A stretch of 64,000 nt of DNA from the NCBI GenBank assembly GCA_037043235.1, contig JAWRVZ010000050.1, positions 2,134,501 to 2,198,500 on the forward strand. Reading direction: 5' to 3'. Of this stretch, positions 11,171 to 21,770 are shown piece after piece (the stretch's first letter is position 1; each line of letters begins with the position of its first letter). The DNA is from Rhodeus uyekii. Its lineage: Eukaryota > Chordata > Actinopteri > Cypriniformes > Acheilognathidae. The position numbers and the translations under genes were made by a program. The notes beneath the pieces were generated by a model. That model did not search any database. It worked only from the letters and a program-made list of their open reading frames with translations, and was not told the DNA's origin.

Positions 11171-11636
11171 AGACTAAGGGTTGTGTCAATTTGCACATGC
11201 TTTTATATGTTCTTAATTGATAAAATATTACCATAAGGCTTGTGTGACAATATATGTCAATTATTTTATAAATTGCAAATTAATAGCAATCTTCTAATGC
11301 GATAGACTTGTAGAACAATTTGTTGTGTAATTTTGAAACTTCACTTCATTGTCTGTAGGAGTCGCCAACGGACAAAAACAATGAGAAATGTACGTATGCC
11401 AGACATGAAATTGGCGCGGAGAAACGCACATTGTCACGTTAATTTCAGTGTTAGTACATCCGACCGTGAGCGTGAAAGCTGGCGTATGCAAAGTTTACGC
11501 AGTGTTGATACATGAGGCCCCAGATGTTGTAAAGAAATCACTCATCAAAAACAAAGGAACAGATTAAATGTAATTAAACGGTAACAAAACAGTTAAATAA
11601 TAAATGTTTTGGAGAAAAACACCATTGCGATGATAT
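11171..11636. other. remainder of Harbinger-related or intron sequence
   Basis: No terminal inverted repeat pair could be matched by eye around the transposase, so the element's limits are not defined. The stretch contains no exon. Its right edge is the target duplication GATAT of the next LTR. Confidence 0.35.
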
Positions 11637-12124
11637 TGTAACAGACGGGACTCAAAGGCAGAGATCCAAACGCAATGTCTTTATTAAGAGTGGTCATAAA
11701 CAGGCAGGAATCACAAAGGCGGGCAGACAGGATCAGAATCGTGATACAGGCGGTGGTCAAGGCAGGCAGCTATCAATCATAAACGTAAATCCAGGCAAAG
11801 GTCAGGGCAGGCAGAACAGGATCAGAACACGGGTAAACAGGCAGGATCGGAAACAGCAAAACAAGACAGAATAAACAACGCTTAGAAATGATAGCTACGG
11901 CAAATCAAGACTTCGCCCAGAGCTGTGGGCGAAGGAGTCTTTTATAGTTCATGAGATTGGTAACAGGTGGCATGAACAAACAGACATGATGGAGTCCAGC
12001 TGTGTATGTGTAATCAGTGCAGTGTGATGGTTCCTGGGAAATGTAGTGTGTAGTGAAGTGTCAGTATATGTGTGAGCTCCATCTGGTGGCCATGGAGGGG
12101 AACTCAGAGCTCATAATCATAACA
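11637..12124 (-). mobile_element. solo LTR (family L3)
   Basis: It begins TGTAACAG and ends ATAACA, with a perfect 5-bp duplication GATAT at 11632-11636 and 12125-12129. The sequence CAATGTCTTTATTAAGAGTG is the reverse complement of a polyadenylation-signal region, so the LTR reads on the - strand. The fragment at 41800-42171 is a + strand relative sharing CTCTTAATAAAGACA. It sits in a gene A intron. Confidence 0.85.
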
Positions 12125-12129
12125 GATAT

Positions 12130-12880
12130 ATGATTTATTTGTCTTCTTAGAGCCATGTTGGGTATTTTAATAATAATATTATATTCATAATGCAAGGCTA
12201 GTTGACTGCCTTTATTATTATGACAAATACTGTACAAAATATATATTTTTTGTTTGATGTTTTTTTATTATCCAAAGCCATATAAGATCATATAAGTTTA
12301 TTTAAAATAATTGTAATATAAAGTAAGTTTGGAACAAAAACATGGTCTTATTCTCATAAATTGTAATAATTGACGGTGTGCTAAGCTAACATGCTCGCTA
12401 ACCCTCAGATGCTCCTGCAAATATGACATTTTTAGGAATAATATGGAGTATTGTAATAAAGACATTTATTTTTTCTGTATTACTTTACAAAACTTTTAAG
12501 CTATTTATAACTAATTTTTCCATTATGAATTAACAATAAACTGCCATATATTTGCTTTCAAATGAGACCATGCATATGCTTTTAATTAAAAGTGTGAACT
12601 GTATCTGTTTAGTTCAGGATGCCATATCTTGTGATTTTATTTATTTTCCAGGGGTGAAGGACCACCCCTATCCTAAACGACCCCTAATGATGTAAATCAC
12701 ATGATCATTATTGATTATTTAATGTTGAATGACATTAAACCTGTGAATTTTCAGATGGAGGAAGAACATCACTCTCTTCTCCACATTTCTTCAACATCAG
12801 TTACACAAATACAGGAACTCAGATAATCAGATCATATTTTATATAGTTCACTGAAAGAGCTTTGACTTCTTTCTTCTCAG
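12130..12880. other. AT-rich intron without recognised feature
   Basis: Only AT-rich sequence and short homopolymers are visible between the L3 LTR and the acceptor of the exon at 12881. Confidence 0.45.
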
Positions 12881-13168
12881 ATTTGCCCACATCTACAGTG
12901 ACTGTGACACCAGACAGATCTGTATTCACTGGAGAAACAGTCGATCTGACGTGTGAGATGGAGTCTTACAGTAACTGGAGATTTGAGTGGTATAAAGACA
13001 CAAACAGTGTAAAGTTAAACATGTCTGAGCGTTACACTTTAAACAGAGACACTCTCACTATCAGAGGAGCTGCTGAGTCTGATCAGGGTCAGTACTGGTG
13101 TAGAGGACAGAGAGATGGAAGACCATCGTCCTCACAGGAGAGTAACCGAATCAATCTCTCTGTTAATG
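12881..13168 (+). CDS. FCRL-like gene A, Ig-domain exon 4 (type C)
   Basis: This 288-bp phase-1/phase-1 exon runs from acceptor TTCTTCTCAG to donor GTGAGT. The product starts DLPTSTVTVTPDRSVFTGET and has core cysteines in DLTC and QYWC and the tryptophan in FEWYK. The segment TLTIRGAAESDQGQYWC matches the exon at 53287 closely, more so than the exon at 9918. A possible N-glycosylation site, NMS, and another, NLS, are visible. Only 84 bp separate it from the next Ig exon, so exons 12881-14620 form a compact block of short introns. Confidence 0.88.
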
Positions 13169-13252
13169 GTGAGTAAACACTGATAAACACTCAGACAACA
13201 GCAGCTGAACTCTGACTCTGGAGGATCTGAATCTGATCTTGTTCTCCTGCAG

Positions 13253-13531
13253 GTCTAAAGCCGAAGCCTGAACTCACATCAGATCCTGCAGGAGCTGCAC
13301 TGACAGGAAACACAGTGACTTTGACCTGTCGCATGAATCCGTCCACTGGATCCTGGGACTTTTACTGGTACAAACACACACTGAAACCTGAGACTGAGAC
13401 GAGAGGAACAAACTCCTACAGACTGAAGATTGATTCAGTGTCTGATGGAGGCCAGTACTGGTGTAGAGCTGGAAGAGGGAAACCAGTCTATTACACACAA
13501 AACAGTGATGCACTGTGGGTAAATGTTACAG
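13253..13531 (+). CDS. FCRL-like gene A, Ig-domain exon 5
   Basis: This 279-bp phase-1/phase-1 exon runs from acceptor CTCCTGCAG to donor GTGAGA. The domain begins GLKPKPELTSDPAGAALTGN, with core cysteines in TLTC and QYWC, and has the tryptophan of DFYWYK. It ends ALWVNVTG, with a possible N-glycosylation site in NVT. This exon type is not seen again in gene B within the window. It adds one C2-type domain to the ectodomain. Confidence 0.87.
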
Positions 13532-13629
13532 GTGAGAGAGAATGTAGTGTGAGACGCAACATATACAGATCAGAGACAATATCTATAAAACTACTACAAC
13601 TATAAATGCAATAATCTGTGTTTGTACAG

Positions 13630-13914
13630 AGAGTCCTAAACCTGTGCTGACGATACGACCTGATGAACGAGTGTTTAGAGGAGAAACAGTCACTCTCAGA
13701 TGTGATATAAAGTGGGGAGGAGACACTGAGTGGACATACAGATGGGAAATAGAGGGAAACAACAACCAATATAAAAACACTGTCAGCCGAACCTCAACAC
13801 AAGAGCTGAACATCAGCAGTGTTGAAGACTTTCACAGCGGTAAATACACCTGTACAGGACAGATGGACACTCAAAACTCTCAGCGCAGTGATGCTGTTAC
13901 ACTGAATGTATCAG
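13630..13914 (+). CDS. FCRL-like gene A, Ig-domain exon 6
   Basis: This 285-bp phase-1/phase-1 exon runs from acceptor TTGTACAG to donor GTGAGT. The domain begins ESPKPVLTIRPDERVFRGET and shows cysteines in TLRC and KYTC and the tryptophan of YRWEIEG. Its opening FRGETVTLRC resembles the A-type exons, suggesting common descent by exon duplication. A potential N-glycosylation site, NIS, is visible. The upstream intron is 98 bp and the downstream intron 75 bp. Confidence 0.87.
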
Positions 13915-13989
13915 GTGAGTTTGTGTTTGCTGTGATCAGCTTCTCCATCAGTTTCTCTACGGCTCTGTAACTCATGATGTTTTGTTCAG

Positions 13990-14268
13990 CTGATGCTCAG
14001 GCAGTCGTGCGAGTGTCTCCACAGCCGTGGCTGACTGAAGGAGAATCAGTGACTCTGATCTGTGAGGTTTCAGGCTCCTCTACAGGCTGGAGGTTCAGCT
14101 GGTTCAGAGATCATGATCATCTGTCAGACAGCAGCAGAGGAGCTGGAGGATCTTACACTCTCAGTCCTGCTGCTCTACAGCACACAGGAGTTTATACGTG
14201 CAGAGCAGAGAGAGGACGAGCGGCCTATTCCACACGCAACAGCAGCTCACAGCCACTGTGGGTCACCG
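13990..14268 (+). CDS. FCRL-like gene A, Ig-domain exon 7
   Basis: This 279-bp phase-1/phase-1 exon runs from acceptor TTTGTTCAG to donor GTGAGG. The domain starts ADAQAVVRVSPQPWLTEGES, with cysteines in TLIC and VYTC, the tryptophan in RFSWFRD, and the end PLWVTG. The wording of strands B to F (ESVTLICEVSG and TGVYTCRAERG) is typical of fish FCRL-like proteins. Neighbouring introns are 75 and 88 bp. Confidence 0.88.
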
Positions 14269-14356
14269 GTGAGGATTTCTGCTGCTGCTCATCCCTATTT
14301 CTGTTTCATTGCAGTCTCTGTGCTGTCAGGTGTGATTGAGATGTTGCTCTTTTCAG

Positions 14357-14620
14357 GTGTTTCTGCTTCAGTGTCTCTGCTCATCAATCCCAGCAGAAGT
14401 CAACACTTCTCATCTGACTCTCTCTCTCTGAGCTGTGAGGATCAGAGTAACTCTGCTGGATGGACAGTGAGAAGATACACAGACAAAGACACAGAAACTT
14501 GTTCAAAACAAACAGGATCTTCATGTGGAATCGAGTCTCTCCGCACATCTGACACTGGAGTTTACTGGTGTGAGTCTGAATCTGGAGAGAAACGCCATCC
14601 TCGAAACATCACTGTACAGG
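14357..14620 (+). CDS. FCRL-like gene A, Ig-domain exon 8
   Basis: This 264-bp phase-1/phase-1 exon runs from acceptor CTCTTTTCAG to donor GTGAGT. The domain begins GVSASVSLLINPSRSQHFSS. It has core cysteines in SLSC and VYWC, and a second possible pair in ETC and SSC. The core tryptophan appears as GWTVRRY. It ends RNITVQG, with an N-glycosylation site in NIT. The following intron is 916 bp only because it contains the solo LTR at 14646-15436; without it the intron would be about 120 bp like its neighbours. Confidence 0.87.
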
Positions 14621-14645
14621 GTGAGTCCGGTTTCTAATCTCAGAA

Positions 14646-15436
14646 TGTCAGGGTTTTAGTAGTGAGCGAGGACTCAATCGCAAGGGGAAGAGAGTTTATT
14701 GAAAACAAGAACAAAAAACACAAACAAAACTACCCCGTGGGGAAAAACTGACTAGGACTAGACTTGACTTGACTGGAACTAGACTAGATCTTGACATGAC
14801 TTGACACAACACATGGACCAAAACTCAGGCGTACAAAGTGCAACGAAGCAGCACAGGACGGCAAACACAAGGAGACTAAATACCCAGGTGGAAAAGCAAT
14901 AGAGAGAGAGACACAGCTGGAATAAAATCAAACTAATGACAATGAAACAAGACGGGCGGGGTAACAGACGAGACATGAACATGAAGCCAATTACACAAAG
15001 ACGACGCGCAGCTGGCGACAAACCAAACTGCGCGTGACAAAACAAGCACGCGGCCGATGGGATGCGAACCGCGTGCCAAAACGTAAACACACGGACGAGA
15101 GGAGGCGCGGCTCGCGCAACGCTTGAAACCGCGCCCACTCACAAGACGTAGAGCTCGCAAGAACGAGTGTAAACACCTGTTCTCGTGAGCTCACGACAAG
15201 GACGAACAAAACGAGTTATGAATGCCCGAATCCCGATCCAAAACCGAAACTAGACAAGACCAGTCTCGGGATCAGACATCATAACTCGCACATAAGACGT
15301 TACACAGACAAGCGCGCGCACAGCTCGAATACTCGAGGCCATGCGCACACACATCAGACACGAGACAATACGGTAGTGTCAGAGCTCTGCCACAAAACCA
15401 AGAAATGACTAGACCGAATGTGGCAGAACCCTGACA
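14646..15436 (-). mobile_element. solo LTR, family L1, inside a gene A intron
   Basis: It starts TGTCAGGGTTTTAG and ends AGAACCCTGACA, giving TG..CA ends with an inverted repeat. It is bounded by a perfect 5-bp duplication CAGAA at 14641-14645 and 15437-15441. It is the reverse complement of the LTRs at 37488-38199 and 39715-40316. At 791 bp it has the same length as the copy at 556-1346, which suggests that 791 bp is the family's full LTR length. Confidence 0.92.
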
Positions 15437-15536
15437 CAGAAACTCTCTTTCTGGTTGAAATTCTAATTACAGTCACACATTTTCCTCAACAATTTTTTTT
15501 CTTTATCGCTGATCAAAGACTTTCTTGTGTTTGTAG

Positions 15537-15782
15537 ATGGTGAAGTGATTCTGGCGAGTTCTGTTGATCCTGTGATTGAGGGAGAGACTCTGACTCTACA
15601 CTGTTTACATCGATCTACAAACCCCTCCATCCTCAGCGCTGATTTCTATAAAGACGGATCACTGGTCCAGAATCAGACGACAGGAGAGATGAGCATCACT
15701 ACTGTCTCAAAGTCACATGAGGGTTTCTACTCCTGTAAAACAGAGAGAGGACAGTCGTCCCGCAGCTGGATCTCAGTCAGAG
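15537..15782 (+). CDS. FCRL-like gene A, last Ig-domain exon (9)
   Basis: This 246-bp phase-1/phase-1 exon runs from acceptor GTGTTTGTAG to donor GTGAGA. The domain begins DGEVILASSVDPVIEGETLT and has cysteines in TLHC and FYSC, with DFYKDGS in place of the usual tryptophan segment. It ends RSWISVRG, the form seen at the membrane-proximal or C-terminal Ig domain of many fish Fc-receptor-like proteins. A possible N-glycosylation site, NQT, is present. No hydrophobic membrane exon is visible downstream before the polyadenylation signals. Confidence 0.86.
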
Positions 15783-15871
15783 GTGAGAGTCACGCGAGTC
15801 TGAGACCAAGAGAAACACTTTAATACAGAGTAAAGTTTCTCAAAAATGTGCTTGTGTTTCTGTGTTTTCAG

Positions 15872-15876
15872 CTTAG
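15872..15876 (+). CDS. FCRL-like gene A, terminal exon reading one residue then stop
   Basis: A good acceptor, TGTGTTTTCAG, ends at 15871. Spliced in phase 1 to the previous exon it gives alanine, then TAG at 15874-15876. A second acceptor CTGCAG ending at 15913 would also give only a few residues before TGA. In both cases the protein ends right after the last Ig domain, so the product would be secreted unless a membrane exon outside the recognisable sequence is used. Transcript data would settle this. Confidence 0.6.
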
Positions 15877-16660
15877 ATTTCTGTCTCCTAAATCATCAGC
15901 TTTCTTGCTGCAGTTTTTCGCATCTGATGGTGACAGTCGTGATGATTTACAAATGTTACAGAGCCAGAATGTGATATTAACAAGTTAAAAAATATTCAGA
16001 ATATTAATTTGATTACATATTGAACATATTTGTTTTATTTTATTATTTGTCAAGCATTAGAAATATTCAGTCATGATAAATATTTTAGTGAGTTGTTCTG
16101 CTTTTGATCCATATTATTGTTGATTATGGTTATTGTTATTTAGATGTGTCATAATCTTAAATGAAAGTGTCTTTATCATCTTTGTGATGTTTGTTCTTCA
16201 ATAGTAAAAGCTTGACGTCTTTCTGTTCTTCAGTTTTGTTGGTTTTAGTCAGCAGTTTCCTGTTCAGTTTCTCTTGTTTCAGTCATTTATAAACATACAG
16301 ACCAAAGTTTTATTCTCTATCATATATTCTGTGTGAATAACAGTTGAAATTAATATGTATTTGCCAAGAGTGTAATAAAAATGTCTTTGTCTCACATTTG
16401 TCTCATCATTTGTAATCCATCATCTAAATCTGAATCAATGTCTCATGTCATATTTTCATGGTTTCATTGTGAGAAACTGAAAGTCGTTCTTTAGATGCTC
16501 AGAGACACAAAACTGATCAAACTGAATAAATACATTTGACAGCAATTTCACAGCAGAACTAAGAATGAAAACTGTTCTTTACACTGACAGAGGGATGAGA
16601 TTCAGCAAACAGATGTTTCTACTCACAAACATCTTTCATTTCAGCTTCATTTTCAATAAA
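15877..16660 (+). terminator. gene A 3' untranslated region with polyadenylation signals
   Basis: AATAAA occurs at 16374-16379 (in GTGTAATAAAAATG) and at 16655-16660 (TTTTCAATAAAGCC), each followed by T/G-rich sequence. With the stop codon at 15874 these are sensible ends for the gene A transcript. No further Ig-like or hydrophobic reading frame occurs before them. Confidence 0.55.
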
Positions 16661-17490
16661 GCCGAGACAAAACAAATATTGTGAAATGTATTGAATGAAG
16701 AACAGCAGGAGTTTTTGACATTTTAATAGAAAATAACAGCTACCATATAATTTATATTTCACACATGATCTGTTAAATATTCATGTTGTGTCTATTCATG
16801 ATTATGCTTTGTTTCTTGATTATTGTGTGAAATTGACTATATTTTTCCATTATGTATTAAAATATTAATCTTAAAATCTAAACACATAAAACATCTTAAG
16901 ATTCACAATCAATGACACATGAACTTTAACACAAGCTGCAGATATGAGTTATTATATTAATTTAGCTGAACTCCAGCTGGTTCAGTCAGTCTCTCTAATG
17001 TTTCATTCTCTGTAAAGAATTTCTGGAGTAAATATTCAGATAATCATCAATTCACAGCAACAGAATCCAGAGCATTAGAGGAGTTTATATTCCCACTAAC
17101 AGACCTGATTGAAGACACACATGGACGGGTCTAGTGACGTCACCAGTGACGCTTTCCAGGTGGAGTTCAGCTCTATGATGATTGATAATTGGGAGAGGGT
17201 TCAAGTTTCCAGAACTCCTGATTAAACTTTACAGTTTTAGAAAGACAAGCTGTATTTTAGTGATGGTGAGATGAAGCATTGAACCTTTTCAGTCAAGTGG
17301 TTCATTTCTCAAAGCCTCATTTGCTCACAAAACCATCTAGTGGCCAAAGAGTATAAAACAATCAGATACATTACAGATGTGCCTGATGTGGTGTGTGATA
17401 CACTGTGTATATATAATGTGTATTTTCTTGAGGTATTACATAACATTGTAATAAATGTATTGGCTGGAAATTTATGGGACTATCAAATGT
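16661..17490. other. intergenic, AT-rich, no recognised feature
   Basis: Sequence between the gene A 3' end and the next repeat. No exon, RNA gene or mobile element was recognised. Confidence 0.45.
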
Positions 17491-17735
17491 GTCAAGTGAA
17501 GTCACCTTTATTTATATAGCACTTTTTGCAATTCAGATTGTTTCAAATCAGCTTTACAGTGTTCACATGAAAACAATAAAAACAAAGTTTGTTTTGGCTG
17601 AACAGCAGCTCTAGAAGAGCAGGTGAATCAATACAATTGATCAATATTAAGTGTTACGTGTCCCCAACTAAGCAAGCCAGAGGCGACAGTGGCAAGAACA
17701 CAAACTCTAGCAGTGACAGAATGAATGAATAAATA
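17491..17735 (-). mobile_element. LINE-tail/SINE-like fish repeat, minus-strand copy
   Basis: The stretch has AAGTCACCTTTATTTATATA at its left and GTCCCCAACTAAGCAAGCCA near its right; in reverse complement these match the 3' half of the repeat at 4528-4928. It begins at a short tail resembling TTGAC repeats in reverse. No coding capacity. Confidence 0.65.
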
Positions 17736-18035
17736 AATGAATGATTGAATATGCAAATCATTTGTTTGGTCATAGGCAGACGGGGCAAAATTATAATTGT
17801 ATAAGTGTCTGGGTTTAACTGGGCAGAAGGCAGTGAATGTGCTTGTGTATCTTGGACTTTGATTTTTGGAAAGAAGAAAAATAATGAAGAGGATTTACTT
17901 TAGGAGTTTTTATTCAAGAATATTATTTTTCAACTGTTTTAGGGCTAAGGCAATTTTCTTGTTTTTTTCTTACACATCGTCTCCTGCCTTTGGAAACACT
18001 CTTTCACAACCACACATCTTGATGGATCCCCAGGG

Positions 18036-18424
18036 TGTCACGTTACAAACAAGGGGAGGACTCAAATGCGGGTGAAAAGGAATATTTATTATAACAAATG
18101 GAACAACAAACAAAAGAAAACCCACAAGGGGGAAAACATAACTAAACACTAACCAAACACTCAAGGAAGGCAGCCAAACCGGATTAAATGGTAGCACAAG
18201 GCAAAACATGGAGAGACATTGACGCGACACAGGACAGCAAACACACCAGGATTAAATAGGCAACACATGAGGGAAGGTGGTGATGAGAGACAGCAGGGAA
18301 TGATTACGGGAAACAAGGAGGCGGGGCAGACGCTAACGAGACAAACACACGGGAGAGAGAGCAGTGCCACGGTTCTGTCCACTAGAACACTAATAACACT
18401 GGAAACAGAGACAGAACCGTGACA
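18036..18424 (-). mobile_element. solo LTR (family L4)
   Basis: It begins TGTCACGTTACA and ends AGAACCGTGACA, and a perfect 5-bp duplication CAGGG flanks it at 18031-18035 and 18425-18429. The T-rich segment GGAATATTTATTATAAC near the left end fits a reversed polyadenylation region, hence the - strand. It lies in the intergenic stretch between genes A and B. Confidence 0.87.
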
Positions 18425-18429
18425 CAGGG

Positions 18430-19245
18430 TTTATATAGCTGTCACAATTTCGCGGCAAGATTTCACCCGCTTACTGAACCACTCAGGCAAAAGATCAAGA
18501 TCTAAAGCAGAAGGCAAAAGATGTAGATGTCAGTCTGAAAGCTCAAGAACGGCTCATGGAAACACACATCTCTGATCTAGAGATGCTCTCGAAGGGGGAA
18601 CTTGAGATTATTTGGGTTCCTGAAACTCACAAGGAAGAAATCAGAGCCGAGGTCAAGCGAGACTCACCCGAGGTCAAGAGCAAGAGACGCTGTTGACGCT
18701 GAGCGTCGGTTTGGGAGCAGAAATGACACGCGTGTTGGTTTGGGAGCAGAAATGACACGCGAAACCTGCGCCATCATCATGCCATTTCCTCACGGGTTCT
18801 GTGATGCCTTAAAGCCGCCAAGAAATCACAGTTTCTCAAGAAAACAACTCACACTTCATAGATGATCTGACTTCATCAGATCAGGAGAGACGGAAGAGCT
18901 TGTGTTCAAGAGTAAAAAAAATCTTGAAAATCTGTTATATCAGAGAGATGGCCGCTCTACCGCTGACATATAATCTAGTGTTTCCTTTTTCCCTCTTTAA
19001 TATGTAGTGTTTGTCGGAGTTAGGGTTAGGGTCTGTTTTCTTTTTCCAACAAAACCAGTCTATAAAGACTCATGGGACCAGTGCAGTCACCTCGAGTTTT
19101 CCTTCTGTTTCTATTTCCATCTGGGCAGACTTCAACCACTCTGACAGCAATTGCACGTTTGTTTATGCGTTGTGTTCTGTCCAAGCCTTGTCCTGTTCTT
19201 ATTCCTTTAAATGTTAGAATATGTGCTATTTTAGTTGCTTAGAAC
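18430..19245. other. intergenic, no recognised gene
   Basis: A short direct repeat (GGTTTGGGAGCAGAAATGACACGCG, present twice within 18708-18761) is visible, but no domain or repeat family was recognised. A small reading frame at 18602-18865 has no domain signature. Confidence 0.35.
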
Positions 19246-19560
19246 ATGCTTAAAACATCTCCTACCGTCCCTAAGCTCGAGTCATCCTCTGTGCTCCATA
19301 TTCTTCACCCTGCTCTGGTGAGCACAAGACCTGTAGTCCAAGAGTCTGCTCCTGAGTGTCCTCTAGTCCCCAAACCTGCTCCAGAAGTATTGTTAGTCCC
19401 ACATCCCACGTCAGAGTGCTCTCTAAACCATGAGTCTGCTCCAGAACTCTTGTTGACCTCTTGATCATGCTCCAGATTGAAATCTAGTCCCCAAATCTGC
19501 TCCAGAACTCTTGTTGGGTCCGGGCCAGATCCAGAGTGCCCTCGAATCCCTGAGCTTGTC
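19246..19560 (+). repeat. degenerate tandem repeat encoding Pro/Glu/Ser-rich residues
   Basis: A unit of about 20-45 bases built around GAGTCTGCTCCTGAGTGTCC, CCTGCTCCAGAAGTATTG and CTGCTCCAGAACTCTTGTTG recurs at least six times. On the + strand it reads as repeated SAPE, PAPE and SECSL phrases over about 72 codons (19246-19464), then breaks. It resembles the low-complexity tails found in fish retroelement gag-like frames, such as 38640-39270, but I cannot assign it to an element. Confidence 0.45.
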
Positions 19561-21470
19561 TCAGAGCACTCTCTAAATTCCCACCATAAACCCAGGACTT
19601 TTCTCCAAAATATTTGTTTCATTGGGGAAGGGCTATATACCCGGGACCGTGGGAGGTGAAGGGTCTAAGGCCATGACACCTGACTCGCCCTGAACCTCTG
19701 AACTCCCAACTCCACACTGGAAGCCCTCTTGACTGGTACCTGACCCTGGGGCTCCAGAGTGCCCGGCCCTACTCCCCTGTTTAGTTTTTCCTGTTCTTCT
19801 GTCTTGTTCTCCTCCTGCTTGCACTCAAAGTATCCAATGTACTAAATATAAATCACTTATGATAGCTCTTGCACTGCCGATGTGTGAAATAGTTCTGACA
19901 TACTGTCGTAGACCAAACTGCTTTTTATGATATAAACTATCCCCTATATATTCTGTTTGTGGCACATGTGTGCACTAAAGGTTTCCAAATATGGTACCAG
20001 AATGTGTGAAGTGAAAAGAGACCTGCTAAAAAACACAGCTATAACCAGAATAAACTGGCTGACTGGTGTGATCTGGCCTCAGTGTGGTTTACAGTTAGTG
20101 CAAATGAAGATCACAGACACGTGACCATCAAGTTGCTCAAAACCACTTCGGAATGAAACACAAGCACATCAGTGAAAGATCATTTCATTAGTCATTGTCA
20201 AAATGTTTATTCAACACAGAGAGGAAAAGCTTAGAGTGAGAAAGTCATTTAGTTTTTTTGCTACAAAACATAAATGTGCCTGTTTTAGTCTCCAAAATGC
20301 GATGCTTATGTTATTTTTGCTCCAAAAAAAAAAGTTCCACTTTGAATGTGACTGAAACATACACATGCAGACAGTGAGCAGGGAAGCTCACTGATAAGTG
20401 ATGAAGTGGTACAGTGAGCAGGGGAAGTTGAGTCTACACGGTCCTCAGGAGTTTATTAGTCGAGTTCTGTCACAGTTCTTGTTTGGAAACTTGTTACACT
20501 TGATCTCTGTGAAGAGTGTTGAATATAGAGATTCACAGCATAAGAGCATCAATCCATCAAATAGATGCATGACGGTGCATCTATAATGAGCGGCGTATCT
20601 GTTGGTTTACAGGCTCTTTTTTGAGCCAATCACCCACAAGCCGTTTACACACACATCATCTAAACCTCGCTCTGTGTCACACATGCAGGCGGTTCAAGAA
20701 GCAGCAGTTTTTTTTACTGTCTAGAATGAGTTCACACATTTTTCAACACTTGTAAACCACGAGAAGCTGACTGGTGTTCAGAAACAACTTAGACTCAGCT
20801 TTTAAAGACTCGCTGGTTCTGTAAGTTTGCATCTGTTACAGCAATGCTAGAAAAGTGTCTTAGCATGTCTTGAAGAAATGGGAACAGCTGTTGCTGTGGG
20901 ATTCAGAATGAAGGTGGAATGGCTTGTATTCTGACGGGAGCAACTTCCATAGCATAATTCCACGAAAATATACTGGGAACAATGGAAAACTCCCCTCAAC
21001 CTGCTGCAGTCACAACTTTAATGTGTAGCTAAACCCTAGAACAAAACCCCAATCTCATCAAATTATTAAAACATGCACATATCAAAACCCTGGGCAGAAG
21101 CAATAATGTCTGTCAATGAGTATTTGTCAATCTGTAATGATTAAATTAAAATGTTTTCTGTGCCTAAAGAGAGAATAAATTGTGAGTTTGTGTTGCTTGT
21201 TTTAATCTCTTTGTTATTTCTGCTCATCACATGTGGTTTTACACATCCGAGGCCTGTTGTCATGTTGCTGTTTGTTTTGTTTCCAGGAACACTTTCACCA
21301 ACTGTTTTGACTTACAGTAACAGTGTTTTACACCCCGATAACTGGGTTTGAGAGTTTTGGCTGCATCAGCTCCTCTGTTCGTCCACTTCCTGTATGGATA
21401 TTTGAAAATATTTTCCAGTACAAGCACGGACATAAATGTGTACATGTTACACAATCATCATGTGATGTAT
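19561..21470. other. intergenic, no recognised feature
   Basis: Several small reading frames occur, none with a domain or splice context. Poly-A/T tracts and a short CAGTGAGCAGG direct repeat (near 20373 and 20412) are the only structures seen. Confidence 0.4.
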
Positions 21471-21472
21471 AT

Positions 21473-21770
21473 ACACTGCTCAAAAAATTAAGGGGACACT
21501 TAAATCAGACATTTAATCTCAATAAATAAACTATTTATTTAATATTTACATGGATTCTATTATTTGTTAAGGTTAGTCAATGAAAACCAAAATCATCAAC
21601 ATACTGAGGTCAGGATTAAAAATAATACCAAAAATCAACATAACTGAATTTACAGGCTGATTCAACTCATGAAGTTCATCACAGCAGCTCATAATGTCAG
21701 TCAGTCATGTGTATGAACACATGCATCAGCAATAATTACACCTCAGCATAAAAGGAAGTATATATGTAGA
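21473..21770 (+). mobile_element. Tc1/mariner-like terminal fragment
   Basis: The left end ATACACTGCTCAAAAAATTA with AGGGGACACTTAAATCAGAC resembles the terminal inverted repeat of a widespread fish mariner-type element. CATCACAGCAGCTCATAATG, further in, fits that element's body. No transposase frame survives and the far terminus is not visible. Confidence 0.5.

Noticed and set aside
15786..15823. Read-through of the last gene A Ig exon into HASLRPRETL and stop as the C-terminus
   Set aside because: A good donor, GTGAGA, at 15783 and the phase-1 pattern of all other exons favour splicing; kept only as a possible retained-intron form.
19016..19032. GTTAGGGTTAGGGT, telomere-like
   Set aside because: Only two units; no array.
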